From: a virus
IMG/VR virus record: IMGVR_UViG_3300047300_000298
Coordinates: 1-35,779 of that record
Length of the DNA stretch: 35,779 bases
Direction: 5' to 3' (one strand)
The number at the start of each line of letters is the position of its first letter. The first letter of the stretch is position 1. Under the pieces are notes generated by a model. The model had not been told where the DNA came from. It ran no database searches and saw only the letters and a program-made list of their open reading frames with translations. Shown piece by piece: positions 5,677-12,723 of the stretch. The position numbers were made by a program, and so were the translations under genes.

Positions 5677-6261
5677 ATGGAAATCAAGCAGATCGCAGCA
5701 GCACTAGTCAAGGCCCAGAAAGCCTTTGGCCCAGCACTCAAGTCCTCCAGCAACCCTCACTTCAAAAGCCGCTATGCCGATCTGGCGGCCTGCGTCGAGG
5801 CGGTGATGGATTCCCTCAACGACAACGGCATCGCCCTGGTGCAGCATACACACGAATGCGAAGCTGGGGTGATGGTCGAGACGGTCTTTGTCCACGAATC
5901 CGGGGAAATCTTCTCGGCTGGCAAGCTGCACGTCCCAGCGGTCAAGCACGACGCCCAGGGTTACGGAAGCGCCCTAACCTACGCACGCCGCTACAGCCTG
6001 ATGGCCGCCTGCGGTATTGCCCCAGAGGATGACGACGGCAACGCCGCCAGCAAGCGCACACCAGCTCCTGTGGCCGGTTATGGTGAGTTTGAGGCAGCCA
6101 CCCTGCCAGCCATGCGCGAGGCCGCACTGCAAGGCAGCGAAGCCCTGGCCGCAGCGTTCCAGGCTTTGCCCAAGTCAGCACACAAGGCAGCGTTCTGGCA
6201 AGCCCAAGGGCCAGCCCTCAAGAAGGCCGCCAAGACAGCAGACGAGCAGGAGGCAGCATGA
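5677..6261 (+). CDS. erf: ERF-family single-strand annealing protein
   Basis: This 194-residue recombinase anneals complementary single strands, as P22 Erf does. It carries the family core GYGSALTYARRYSLMAACGI at 95-114 followed by an acidic EDDDGN, and the N-terminal NPHFKSRYADLAACVEAV. ATG 5677 is chosen over the upstream in-frame ATG 5635 because GAAAGG lies ahead of it at normal spacing and homology begins at MEIKQIAAAL. It is the first gene of the rightward operon and overlaps the exonuclease by ATGA, the usual coupling of the two recombination partners. Such systems could drive the cassette exchange seen at the window ends. Confidence 0.92.
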   Translation: MEIKQIAAALVKAQKAFGPALKSSSNPHFKSRYADLAACVEAVMDSLNDNGIALVQHTHECEAGVMVETVFVHESGEIFSAGKLHVPAVKHDAQGYGSALTYARRYSLMAACGIAPEDDDGNAASKRTPAPVAGYGEFEAATLPAMREAALQGSEALAAAFQALPKSAHKAAFWQAQGPALKKAAKTADEQEAA

Positions 6262-6878
6262 TCGAGCAAGGCACACCTGAGTGGTTCGCCCAGCGTCTTG
6301 GCAAGGTCACGGCCAGCCGGGTATCGGACATCATCGCCAAGACCAAGACCGGGGTTTCTGCCAGCCGAGCCAACTACCTCGCGCAGCTGGTGGCCGAGCG
6401 CCTGACTGGCCAAGCTGCAGAGACCTTCAAAAGCGGAGCCATGCAGCACGGCACAGAGACCGAGCCGCAGGCACGGATGGCTTACGAGGCCGAGACGGGC
6501 CTGATGGTCACCGAGGTGGCCATGATCCAGCACGGCACCATTGAGATGGCCGGGGCATCGCCTGACGGCCTGGTCGGTGAGGATGGCCTGGTCGAGATCA
6601 AGTGCCCCAACACCAGCACGCACATTGCCACGCTGATAGCCGACAAAGCGCCGAGCCAGTACATCCCACAGATGCAGTGGCAAATGGCTTGCACGGGCCG
6701 CGCCTGGTGCGACTTCGTGAGCTTCGACCCACGGATGCCAGAGGACATGCAGCTGTTCATCAAGCGGGTGCCACGCGACAACGTTTTGATCGCTGAGTAC
6801 GAGGCCGAAGTGGTCAAGTTCCTGGCCGAGGTGCAGGAAACGGTGGACAAGCTGATCCAGATTCGGAGGGGTGTATGA
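6258..6878 (+). CDS. YqaJ/lambda-type 5'-3' exonuclease
   Basis: This 206-residue protein resects double-stranded ends to provide single strands for the ERF protein. The PD-(D/E)xK active site is seen as GASPDGLV with Asp103 and LVEIKCP with Glu113 and Lys115. Family features GTPEWFAQRLGKVTASR (5-21), GAMQHGTETEPQAR (60-73) and YIPQMQWQMACTGR are all present. Its length is close to lambda exonuclease (226). It starts in ATGA overlap with the ERF stop and ends in ATGA overlap with a ten-codon frame. Confidence 0.92.
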   Translation: MIEQGTPEWFAQRLGKVTASRVSDIIAKTKTGVSASRANYLAQLVAERLTGQAAETFKSGAMQHGTETEPQARMAYEAETGLMVTEVAMIQHGTIEMAGASPDGLVGEDGLVEIKCPNTSTHIATLIADKAPSQYIPQMQWQMACTGRAWCDFVSFDPRMPEDMQLFIKRVPRDNVLIAEYEAEVVKFLAEVQETVDKLIQIRRGV

Positions 6879-6907
6879 GCAACACAAACACAGGCGGTAC
6901 AGCATGA
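6875..6907 (+). CDS. Ten-codon coupling ORF
   Basis: ATG 6875 overlaps the exonuclease stop (ATGA), encodes MSNTNTGGTA, and its own stop overlaps ATG 6904 of the next gene in the same way. A strong GGAGGG lies just upstream at 6865-6870. The frame may serve only to pass ribosomes from the exonuclease to the next gene, whose own binding site is weak. Function as a peptide is not claimed. Confidence 0.4.
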   Translation: MSNTNTGGTA

Positions 6908-7299
6908 AGGAATGGAAAGCCCTTGACTTAGTGATGCGCTACTCGCACCACACACGTCGCATCAAAGAACTTAGCAAGAAGATTGGCGACAGCCTAGACC
7001 TGTGCCATGGACTGGACGGCAATCGGCTGGAGATGGACAAGTATGGCTGCCATGTGTACCAGCGAGACATGGACAACAAGAACCGCGATAAGTCCACCCA
7101 CCTGTGGGGATGGTATCAGCCTGAAACCGTCGATGACGGATTCATGAACCCGACACTGGTATGGAAGGAAGTCGGCGTACTTGAGGCCGAACAGTGCCCG
7201 CACTGCTATGCCGCGCACCTGGCCATCCAGGAGCGCAAGGAACATCGCAAGAAACTTGGCGCAGTCAAGGCGGCAATGACGAGAGGCGGTGCAGCATGA
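6904..7299 (+). CDS. Conserved phage protein with one CxxC pair
   Basis: This 131-residue protein has unknown function. It is basic and helical at the start (MKEWKALDLVMRYSHHTRR), with CPHC near the C-terminus followed by a charged helix and GAVKAAMTRGG. The ending is familiar from other betaproteobacterial phage proteins next to exonuclease or SSB genes. ATG 6904 is preferred; a GTG at 6871 in the same frame lies directly on the Shine-Dalgarno sequence and is unlikely to be used. Its stop overlaps the next start by ATGA. Confidence 0.75.
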   Translation: MKEWKALDLVMRYSHHTRRIKELSKKIGDSLDLCHGLDGNRLEMDKYGCHVYQRDMDNKNRDKSTHLWGWYQPETVDDGFMNPTLVWKEVGVLEAEQCPHCYAAHLAIQERKEHRKKLGAVKAAMTRGGAA

Positions 7300-7583
7300 A
7301 AGGCCGCGACCTTCGAGACGCTGGCATCGCTCGCGTATCCATTGGCCGCGAGGACTGGATCGCCAAGGCACGCAGCCTGGCCGTCAGCATCGCCAAGCGA
7401 TCTGGCCAGGTGACCATCAACGACGTCCGGCAGCTCATCGACTTGCCTGATGACTTCCACCCAAACACCTGGGGCGCGGTTCTGAAGGGTGACGCCTTCG
7501 AGCCTGTCGGTTTCTGTCAAGCCACCCACCCATCGGCCCACGCTCGGGTCATCCGCATCTACAAACTGAAAGGGCAATCATGA
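7296..7583 (+). CDS. Conserved small phage protein, possible winged helix
   Basis: This is a 95-residue protein of a type common in phage recombination operons. The pattern SGQVTINDVRQLIDLPDDF, then NTWGAVLKGDAFEPVGF and PSAHARVIRIYKLK looks like a helix-turn-helix followed by strands, a possible winged helix, and may bind DNA. That reading is from sequence pattern only. It starts in ATGA overlap with the gene before and ends in ATGA overlap with ssb, so it is translated together with SSB. Confidence 0.78.
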   Translation: MKGRDLRDAGIARVSIGREDWIAKARSLAVSIAKRSGQVTINDVRQLIDLPDDFHPNTWGAVLKGDAFEPVGFCQATHPSAHARVIRIYKLKGQS

Positions 7584-8002
7584 AAGCACAAGGACTGGCA
7601 CGCATCGGCAAGGACGCTGAGGTGCGATACACACCAGGCGGCACAGCTGTGGCCAACGTCTCGCTGGCGTTTACGTTCGGCAAAAAAGGCGACGATGGCA
7701 AGCGCCCGACGCAGTGGGTTGACGCCTCCCTCTGGGGCCAGCGTGCCGACGGCATGGCACCTTACCTGCTCAAAGGCAAGCAGATCGTGGCTTACCTCGA
7801 AGACGTGCACCTGCAGACCTACACCAAAGGCGACGGCACAACGAACACCAAGATGGTGGCACGTCTGGCCGATCTGGAATTTGTGTCGGATGGCTCAGAC
7901 CACAAACCAACACAAAAGCCGCAAAATGAAGCACAATCGCGTCCGGCTCCAGCGCCGCAAGGTTCTGGGTTTGACGACATGGACGATGACATTCCATTCT
8001 AA
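7580..8002 (+). CDS. ssb: Single-stranded DNA-binding protein
   Basis: This 140-residue SSB has an N-terminal OB fold (GLARIGKDAEVRYTPGGTAV, then WVDASLWGQRADGMAPYLLKG, then TKMVARLADLEFV). A disordered Pro/Gln-rich linker and the acidic tip DDMDDDIPF follow; the tip recruits partner proteins. It protects single strands during replication and recombination and probably works with the ERF, exonuclease and NinB proteins encoded here. Length is somewhat below the host type (about 175) because the linker is short. Confidence 0.93.
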   Translation: MKAQGLARIGKDAEVRYTPGGTAVANVSLAFTFGKKGDDGKRPTQWVDASLWGQRADGMAPYLLKGKQIVAYLEDVHLQTYTKGDGTTNTKMVARLADLEFVSDGSDHKPTQKPQNEAQSRPAPAPQGSGFDDMDDDIPF

Positions 8003-8011
8003 GGAGACAAC

Positions 8012-8500
8012 ATGGAAGAGCAACAACCAAAGCGGCCACCGTTCAAGGTGTCTGGGTCGGCAGCGATCAAGCACTTGAACGTGCGCAAAGAAGGGCCAGA
8101 AGACGAGAAGATTCTGGCCGTGGACATCAAGATGGAGATCAAAGGCATCGACAAGGCACTGTGCGGGTACTTTGACGAGGCTTTGGAGGCCTTCTTGTGG
8201 CGAGGTGATACCGACGCCATGATCGTCCGAAATCTCTGGCTGACGCCCGTGCAGTACGGCAACCTGGTGTCGTCGGCCACGGCTGAGATCGGCAGCCAGA
8301 CGTTTGTCGGCGCTGAGATCAAGAAGTTCAGCATCGCACCGCGTGACGGTGGCGTGATCGCGCTGACCTGCAGCGTGACCATTTACCCCACCGCATCCGA
8401 AGTCTCGCAGCTGGCCAAGCTGGTGCAAGACGAAACCCGCGTCCTTCTTGAAGGGCCGCCAGACCTTTTCAATTCATCAACCCCAACGGAGCAAAAATGA
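8012..8500 (+). CDS. Conserved phage protein downstream of SSB, unknown function
   Basis: This 162-residue protein has a very strong AAGGAGA binding site, suggesting high expression. It is predicted to be mostly beta strand (IKHLNVRKE, KILAVDIKMEIKG, MIVRNLWLTPVQYGNLV, GGVIALTCSVTIYP). Glycine and charged positions suggest a compact single domain. I know similar proteins beside SSB in betaproteobacterial phages but no function for them; a role with single-stranded DNA is a guess from context. ATGA overlap with the next gene. Confidence 0.8.
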   Translation: MEEQQPKRPPFKVSGSAAIKHLNVRKEGPEDEKILAVDIKMEIKGIDKALCGYFDEALEAFLWRGDTDAMIVRNLWLTPVQYGNLVSSATAEIGSQTFVGAEIKKFSIAPRDGGVIALTCSVTIYPTASEVSQLAKLVQDETRVLLEGPPDLFNSSTPTEQK

Positions 8501-8724
8501 GCACACGCATCTACCTGGTCACCGACGTGGAGACCAACAAACACCGCCTGATTCGCGCAGGCAACCAGGCCCAGGCCATCCGGCACGCCGCCCAGACACG
8601 GTTCGACATCGAAGTGGCTGGCCAGGACGATCTGGTGAGCCTGCTGACTAGTGGCATTCCGGTCGAGCTGGCTGGCGCTGGTGCCACGGTTGACATGTTT
8701 GAAGAAGCGCAGGAGGCAGCATGA
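8497..8724 (+). CDS. Small conserved phage protein
   Basis: This 75-residue protein begins MSTRIYLVTDVETNKHRLIRA and contains NQAQAIRHAAQTRFDIEVA. The pattern is typical of a short alpha/beta phage protein whose members often sit in this operon position. No catalytic residues are evident. It overlaps both neighbours by ATGA. Function unknown. Confidence 0.72.
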   Translation: MSTRIYLVTDVETNKHRLIRAGNQAQAIRHAAQTRFDIEVAGQDDLVSLLTSGIPVELAGAGATVDMFEEAQEAA

Positions 8725-8873
8725 CCACCGGCAACAAACGCCAATACGTGACCGTCCGCCTGCCCGACGACATCATGGCCAAGCTCAAGGCCGAGGCCGA
8801 GCGCAACACTCGCAGCCTGTCTGCCCAGGTGCTGCACTTCCTAAAACAAGGCCTTGAGAAGGTGAAAGCATGA
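8721..8873 (+). CDS. Arc-like ribbon-helix-helix DNA-binding protein
   Basis: This is a 50-residue protein with the ribbon-helix-helix layout: strand RQYVTVRLPDDIMAKLKAEA followed by the second helix SLSAQVLHFLKQGLEKV. Such dimeric proteins (Arc, Mnt, CopG) repress transcription by inserting a two-stranded sheet into the major groove. It overlaps the genes on both sides by ATGA. A likely target is a promoter of this operon, for example the repeat-bearing promoter at 10559-10586, but no direct evidence links them. Confidence 0.82.
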   Translation: MTTGNKRQYVTVRLPDDIMAKLKAEAERNTRSLSAQVLHFLKQGLEKVKA

Positions 8874-8998
8874 AGCGAGGCTGGCAGTTTGACGTGGAGT
8901 GGTTCACGCACCGCTGGCCGCTGTTTGTCGTCGGTGTGCACCATGGCCAGTTCTGCCTGTGCCTTTGGGTGGTCGATGTGACCATCTGGAGGTACTGA
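8870..8998 (+). CDS. Small hydrophobic phage protein
   Basis: This is a 42-residue frame in ATGA overlap with the ribbon-helix-helix gene and TGATG overlap with the next. The peptide starts MKRGWQFDVEWFTHRWPLFV and ends VVDVTIWRY; six tryptophans and many aliphatic residues stand out. It may associate with membrane or be a short beta hairpin. No homologous family is recognised. Coupling at both ends supports real translation. Confidence 0.55.
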   Translation: MKRGWQFDVEWFTHRWPLFVVGVHHGQFCLCLWVVDVTIWRY

Positions 8999-9150
8999 TG
9001 GACAAGCGCTACGTCCTGATGGCCGTCCTGCGGCCTTCAGCCATCCACCTGGCCGCGTGCCGGGCACTTTCCTGTGGTTCACGGCCAGCGATGGCTGTGT
9101 TCCTTGACCGAGTTGAAAAGACATTCAGCATCCTGGAGTACAAGCCATGA
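8998..9150 (+). CDS. Small hypothetical phage protein
   Basis: This is a 50-residue frame beginning MDKRYVLMAVLRPSAIHLAA and ending EKTFSILEYKP. It starts at TGATG with the preceding gene (GGAGG seven bases upstream at 8987-8991) and ends in ATGA overlap with the next. There is no recognisable domain. Confidence 0.55.
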   Translation: MDKRYVLMAVLRPSAIHLAACRALSCGSRPAMAVFLDRVEKTFSILEYKP

Positions 9151-9509
9151 CCGACCAATATGCAAGCGAAGCCGATACTTTGGCCCTGATTCGCCGCGAC
9201 CAACGCAGCGATGTTGAGAAAAAACTGGAAGCCATGCTTGATGAGCGTGGGGCTTTGGAGATGGGCGCAGAGCCGTTTTTTATCCTGCGCCAGATTACGC
9301 TGGAGCAGATGACAACAATTGAATCCATCAAGCAAGCCATCACTGACCCAGAAAATCAGCCGTCGCAGTTTGGCACGGTAACGATGGAACACATGCAGCG
9401 TGAAATCGCTGCTGAGCGTGAGGCGTGTGCGAAGGTGGCAGAAACACTGCACGAAACTTCATGGCCTGACGCCATCGCAGCCGCCATCCGAGCAAGGGGG
9501 CAGGCATGA
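9147..9509 (+). CDS. Hypothetical phage protein
   Basis: This is a 120-residue, mainly helical, acidic protein. The C-terminal part (REIAAEREACAKVAE, then WPDAIAAAIRARG) is a pattern found at the ends of many otherwise different phage early proteins. The N-terminal half is unlike anything I know. Overlaps of ATGA type on both sides. Function unknown. Confidence 0.7.
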   Translation: MTDQYASEADTLALIRRDQRSDVEKKLEAMLDERGALEMGAEPFFILRQITLEQMTTIESIKQAITDPENQPSQFGTVTMEHMQREIAAEREACAKVAETLHETSWPDAIAAAIRARGQA

Positions 9510-10057
9510 CCGAAGACGAGATGAAGCTGGACATGCTGGTGGCCGAGCTGGAATACGAGAACCGGCTTTTACGCGCACGAAACGAGCGATTGGTATCCGA
9601 GGCCCAGGCCACCAACTTTGAGCGCACAGCGGCCTGGCTGAAGGCTTGCGGGAAGGAGCAGCTCAACCCTGCGCACCTGTCCGTCCAGATCGGTGTGCAT
9701 TTCGAGGAAATGGTCGAGCTGCTGGAATGCATCGAGACCGACTGCGCCGAGGACACCAACTCGCTGGAATGCTTGTCGGACGACCTGCGCTTGATCGCCA
9801 CCAGCCTGAAAAAAGGCAGCACGCTGGCCTTCATCAAGACCGACAAGGAGGTGCACGCACTGGATGCCTTGTGCGACACCGAGGTGACCGGAAACGGCAT
9901 CGCCTACCTTGCGGGGTTTGACAAGAACGGAGCCGACCAGGAGGTGCTGGCCAGCAACGAGTCCAAGCAGGTGGACGGCAAGCCTGTCATCCTGCCAGGC
10001 GGAAAGATCGGCAAAGGCCCGAACTACCGTGCGCCAGAGCTGGAGAAGTTCGTGTGA
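9506..10057 (+). CDS. MazG/PRA-PH-like nucleotide pyrophosphohydrolase
   Basis: This is a 183-residue protein with an N-terminal coiled helix (about 5-40) and an all-alpha NTP-pyrophosphohydrolase domain. Metal ligands are expected at Glu67, Glu68 and Glu71 (HFEEMVELLE) and at Asp120 and Asp124 (HALDALCD). The closing signature TGNGIAYLAG, then GKIGKGPNYRAPEL is typical of phage members. These enzymes hydrolyse nucleoside triphosphates to monophosphates, and phage versions are thought to change dNTP or ppGpp pools; which substrate applies here cannot be told. Overlaps both neighbours. Confidence 0.82.
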   Translation: MTEDEMKLDMLVAELEYENRLLRARNERLVSEAQATNFERTAAWLKACGKEQLNPAHLSVQIGVHFEEMVELLECIETDCAEDTNSLECLSDDLRLIATSLKKGSTLAFIKTDKEVHALDALCDTEVTGNGIAYLAGFDKNGADQEVLASNESKQVDGKPVILPGGKIGKGPNYRAPELEKFV

Positions 10058-10542
10058 AAAAGCGCAAGCGACAGCCAAGGCAAAAGCGGTACACATTGCT
10101 GGATGAGCTGGCCGCCAGCCCGACAGAGCCATTGCCGCAGCAGTGGCGCACCTATCAGCTCACCAGGATGTACGCAGGCCTGAGCAACCTTGAGCAGGCC
10201 GACAATCCAACACCGGACGACTGGCGCGTCGTGTCTGATGCCGTCAACCTGGTCGAGACGCTGGTGCTGGAGATGAAGGTCTGCCAGGACGACAGCGGCC
10301 TGCTGATGGACGCCATCACCGCACTGGCCATGGCAGGCAAGCGCAGCAAGGAAGGCAAGACCCTGCGCCTGGACGGTGCAGGCATCACAGCGGTGCGCTC
10401 CATCCTTCGGGACTATTCCGAGCTGCTGGATGTGCTGCCAGCCAGGACGATGGTGCGCTGCCACCGGCTGACAGAGCAGCGAATTCAGAACATCCTCGAC
10501 GGAAAGAAGCGACCGCATGACGTGAAAATCTGCGATTTGTAA
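10054..10542 (+). CDS. Conserved phage protein of unknown function
   Basis: This is a 162-residue, mostly helical protein starting at GTG 10054 in GTGA overlap with the MazG-like gene. The first twelve residues are highly basic (MKKRKRQPRQKR). The middle (DWRVVSDAVNLVETLVLEM) and the end (RTMVRCHRLTEQRIQNIL) are amphipathic helices. It closes the first block of the rightward operon; a 71-base gap with a promoter-like sequence follows. No motif for activity is seen. Confidence 0.75.
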   Translation: MKKRKRQPRQKRYTLLDELAASPTEPLPQQWRTYQLTRMYAGLSNLEQADNPTPDDWRVVSDAVNLVETLVLEMKVCQDDSGLLMDAITALAMAGKRSKEGKTLRLDGAGITAVRSILRDYSELLDVLPARTMVRCHRLTEQRIQNILDGKKRPHDVKICDL

Positions 10543-10558
10543 GGGTTTGTCCTAATGC

Positions 10559-10586
10559 TTGAGTTTGTGGTTGTTTGTGGTAATAT
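10559..10586 (+). promoter_or_regulatory. Candidate internal promoter with GTTTGTGG repeats
   Basis: TTGAGT (10559-10564) and TAATAT (10581-10586) are 16 bases apart. GTTTGTGG occurs at 10563-10570 and 10573-10580, ten bases apart (one helical turn), and TATGTGGT follows at 10584-10591. The repeats fill the spacer, where a repressor would block polymerase. This is the only gap of note in an operon otherwise built of overlapping genes. Confidence 0.45.
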
Positions 10587-10613
10587 GTGGTCATCTTAAC
10601 CAAGGAGCAAAGC

Positions 10614-10778
10614 ATGAAACATCACCAGCACACGCAGTACCCTTACAGCGACGAGATCAAGCGCCGTTTGTTCATCAGCAAGACCGAGCGCCGCTGCGAA
10701 GCCGCTGCCGGATTCCTCCTGGCCGTTGCCATTGGTGTCGGCCTTGCCTGCTTGCTCGTCGCATGGTGGTCGTCATGA
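10614..10778 (+). CDS. Small single-pass membrane protein
   Basis: This is a 54-residue protein: a polar, basic N-terminus (MKHHQHTQYPYSDEIKRRLF) and one membrane helix (about 31-52, AAAGFLLAVAIGVGLACLLV). AAGGAG sits seven bases ahead of ATG 10614. It lies well away from the lysis genes, so an early function such as superinfection exclusion or altered membrane physiology is more likely than lysis, but neither is shown. Confidence 0.68.
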   Translation: MKHHQHTQYPYSDEIKRRLFISKTERRCEAAAGFLLAVAIGVGLACLLVAWWSS

Positions 10779-10963
10779 GAACAGAAACCAGCGTCCACAA
10801 AGTGGCCAAGATCGAGATCGGTGAGCGCAGATTCCACGACAGCGAGACCAGCCCATTCTGGGTGCGCGAGATCGTCATCACGGACGTGGATGGCCACAGC
10901 CACACGATCAACGTGTACGCCAACGGCCAAGAGGACGACGACTGCCTGAAGGTGACGACATGA
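10775..10963 (+). CDS. Small hypothetical phage protein
   Basis: This is a 62-residue protein with alternating strands (HKVAKIEIGERRF, WVREIVITDVDGHSHTINVY). ATG 10775 overlaps the preceding stop; an in-frame ATG at 10763 is possible. ATGA overlap with the following gene. No known family. Confidence 0.65.
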   Translation: MRTETSVHKVAKIEIGERRFHDSETSPFWVREIVITDVDGHSHTINVYANGQEDDDCLKVTT

Positions 10964-11220
10964 GCTACATCGCAGAGATCGAAAGCCGGGTAGCTGGCAT
11001 CCCTTGCCTGATTGGTGTGTCGCACTTCGACTGCGTGCGCGGGTCTTACTCTTACAACGCGGCCAGCGACATGGACTATTACGGCTACAGCGAAAGCGAG
11101 TGGGCCGTGCTCGACCGCCGAGGCCGTCCGGCTGCCTGGCTGGAGCGCAAGCTCACCGACGACGACCGCCAGCGCATCGAGCAGGAGATCGCAGAGGCCA
11201 TGACAGAGGAGACGTATTGA
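10960..11220 (+). CDS. Conserved small phage protein
   Basis: This 86-residue protein reads GIPCLIGVSHFDCV, then ASDMDYYGYSESEWAVLDRRG and AAWLERKLTDDDRQRIEQEI. I recognise this as a widespread small early protein of Gram-negative phages, with no function assigned to my knowledge. The aromatic and acidic core is well conserved. It starts in ATGA and ends in TGATG overlap. Confidence 0.75.
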   Translation: MSYIAEIESRVAGIPCLIGVSHFDCVRGSYSYNAASDMDYYGYSESEWAVLDRRGRPAAWLERKLTDDDRQRIEQEIAEAMTEETY

Positions 11221-11444
11221 TGGATGCGCTTCAACACTTCGATCAGTTGTATGGCGATCTGGGCCTGTCGCCACAGGACGCCGCCAAGTGGGTGTTTGTG
11301 TCCGGTTGGAACAGCGCCATGCAGGAGGCAATGCAGCGCGTCCAGACCATGCAACTGCAAGACGACACCAAGGCCAGCTTTTCGGTTTATTTCCAGCAGA
11401 TGATGCACATCGACCCAGCAACTATTCAAGCGAGGATGCAATGA
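11220..11444 (+). CDS. Small hypothetical phage protein
   Basis: This 74-residue helical protein begins MDALQHFDQLYGDLGLSPQD and contains WVFVSGWNSAMQEAMQRV. It starts at TGATG directly after the preceding gene and ends in ATGA overlap with the next. A similar helical segment is common in small proteins of tailed-phage early regions. Function unknown. Confidence 0.65.
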   Translation: MDALQHFDQLYGDLGLSPQDAAKWVFVSGWNSAMQEAMQRVQTMQLQDDTKASFSVYFQQMMHIDPATIQARMQ

Positions 11445-11911
11445 GCAAACAGACAGAAACGCTGAAGCTGGCGCTGGAGGCGTTGGACGTTTTGCTGACA
11501 GAGCCAATAGCGCACAAAGCGGCAGACAGGGCTGAGTATTTGTTGCTGCAAGCTGCGCCAGCCATCCGCGAAGCACTGACCGAGCAGCCAGCACAGCAGC
11601 AGGAGCCTGTACAAACCACACCTAATTTTGCGCAGTTGAAACAGATATTGGACAACCTTGATCGGTGCCATCACATGGACTCAAAGCAAGAGTTTTTGCG
11701 GACATGGATTCGAGATTGGACTGAGCACAAATTGGCAAAACACATCCAACCAGCAAGCAAGCCGTGGGTTGGGCTGACGGAGGAGGAGATTCACAAGATG
11801 ACTGTGCTCATGGGTATCAACCCAGAGTGGAAAGCGGAAATTGAAATCGTGCGGTCTATCGTCCGCAATCTCGAAGCCAAACTCAAGGAGAAGAACCATG
11901 GACATTGTTGA
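11441..11911 (+). CDS. Hypothetical early phage protein
   Basis: This is a 156-residue protein. The N-terminal half is helical (LKLALEALDVLLTE, YLLLQAAPAIREAL) with a Gln/Pro linker. The C-terminal half carries KPWVGLTEEEIHKM, a short module that recurs at the ends of many phage early proteins with different N-termini. It may be mosaic. ATG 11441 overlaps the previous stop. It ends 14 bases inside the next gene. Confidence 0.7.
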   Translation: MSKQTETLKLALEALDVLLTEPIAHKAADRAEYLLLQAAPAIREALTEQPAQQQEPVQTTPNFAQLKQILDNLDRCHHMDSKQEFLRTWIRDWTEHKLAKHIQPASKPWVGLTEEEIHKMTVLMGINPEWKAEIEIVRSIVRNLEAKLKEKNHGHC

Positions 11912-12086
11912 AAGCATCAATCGCTATCTCGCTGGCTCGCCGGTAAACAAGGGGGAGCGCACGCGGCTCACCAGAGCGCGGGATGAAATTATGCGTCTTC
12001 GCAAATCCCAACAACCAGCACCGCAGCAGCCGCCATCCGTGCAAGAAAGGAAAACACATGAGTACACCAACCCAGCACTGCGATGA
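11898..12086 (+). CDS. Small hypothetical phage protein
   Basis: This 62-residue protein (MDIVESINRYLAG, then RARDEIMRLRKSQ and a Gln/Pro-rich end) has a good AAGGAG site ahead of ATG 11898. The helical N-terminus is amphipathic and the C-terminal third looks disordered. It overlaps the genes on both sides. Function unknown. Confidence 0.6.
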   Translation: MDIVESINRYLAGSPVNKGERTRLTRARDEIMRLRKSQQPAPQQPPSVQERKTHEYTNPALR

Positions 12087-12240
12087 GTGCAAACATGCCA
12101 CCATGCGAGCGCTGCCCAAGCCTGTCCTTATTTGCGCCATGTTGCACAAGCCGCGCTTTTACGCGCCTGTGTACTGGCTCAAGGATTCGTGGGGCTGGAA
12201 GCGCAAGTGCGAGGACTTTGCGAAGAAGGAGCAGCCATGA
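12058..12240 (+). CDS. Small cysteine-containing phage protein
   Basis: This is a 60-residue protein with HCDECKH near the N-terminus and further cysteines in VLICAML and WKRKCEDF, a probable four-cysteine metal site. The block LPKPVLICAMLHKPRFYAPV followed by DSWGWKRKC is familiar from betaproteobacterial phages. GAAAGG precedes ATG 12058. It overlaps the previous gene by 29 bases and the next by ATGA. Unknown function, possibly nucleic-acid binding. Confidence 0.7.
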   Translation: MSTPTQHCDECKHATMRALPKPVLICAMLHKPRFYAPVYWLKDSWGWKRKCEDFAKKEQP

Positions 12241-12515
12241 GCAACGTGATCGAGCTTCGGCCAAAGTCAGAACCGCACGGCTCTGGCCAGGCTTTCTGCC
12301 TTCAGTGTGGCCACGAATGGATGGCTGTTGCTCCTGTTGGCGAGACGCGATTTGAGTGCCCAGAGTGCTACACGCACAAAGGCCTGTGGAAGTTTGAGTT
12401 TGCGCCAAAGGTAGGCGACATGGTGCGCGAGTGCAGATGCGGCAACCAGCTGTTCTACATCAAGCCTGAAGGCCACATGTGCGCCAACTGCGGAACGGTT
12501 CAGGATTACAGCTGA
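12237..12515 (+). CDS. Zinc-ribbon phage protein
   Basis: This is a 92-residue protein with four cysteine pairs: CLQC and CPEC in the first half, CRC and CANC in the second, suggesting two zinc ribbons. The strand FAPKVGDMVREC separates them. Such proteins are common as the last gene of early operons and may act on transcription, but there is no direct evidence. The stop overlaps the end of the convergent gene by ten bases, and no rightward terminator is visible. Confidence 0.75.
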   Translation: MSNVIELRPKSEPHGSGQAFCLQCGHEWMAVAPVGETRFECPECYTHKGLWKFEFAPKVGDMVRECRCGNQLFYIKPEGHMCANCGTVQDYS

Positions 12516-12721
12516 CCAGCACGCCGCTTGGCGTTTGAGTGGGCCTGCCACTGATCGCGGCACTCAGGCCCGCAGAAACGCCTGTCGTCGGCCACTACGT
12601 CCTCGCAGTAGTGGCACAGGCCAGTTGGCTGCAAACGCTGGTGAGGCTCCCTGGCGGTGCGCAGGCAGGCCTCGCGTTCTTGCTCTTCCCTCAAAGTGGC
12701 TTGGTCGGAAACGTCGGTCAT
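12506..12721 (-). CDS. Small zinc-finger protein after the late terminator
   Basis: This is a 71-residue protein with a C-terminal zinc finger (GLCHYCEDVVADDRRFCGPE, then CRDQW) of a type often found at the end of phage late operons. ATG 12721 comes three bases after the T tract of the intrinsic terminator and has no Shine-Dalgarno sequence. Expression would depend on terminator read-through and leaderless-type initiation, or on an unseen promoter. It converges with the early operon and overlaps its last gene. The N-terminus is charged and helical (REEQEREACLRTARE). Confidence 0.62.
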   Translation of the reverse strand: MTDVSDQATLREEQEREACLRTAREPHQRLQPTGLCHYCEDVVADDRRFCGPECRDQWQAHSNAKRRAGQL

Positions 12722-12723
12722 AG

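Noticed and set aside
6078-6905. Minus-strand open frame (275 codons) opposite ERF and exonuclease genes
   Set aside because: The product resembles no protein, and both plus-strand genes are well supported.
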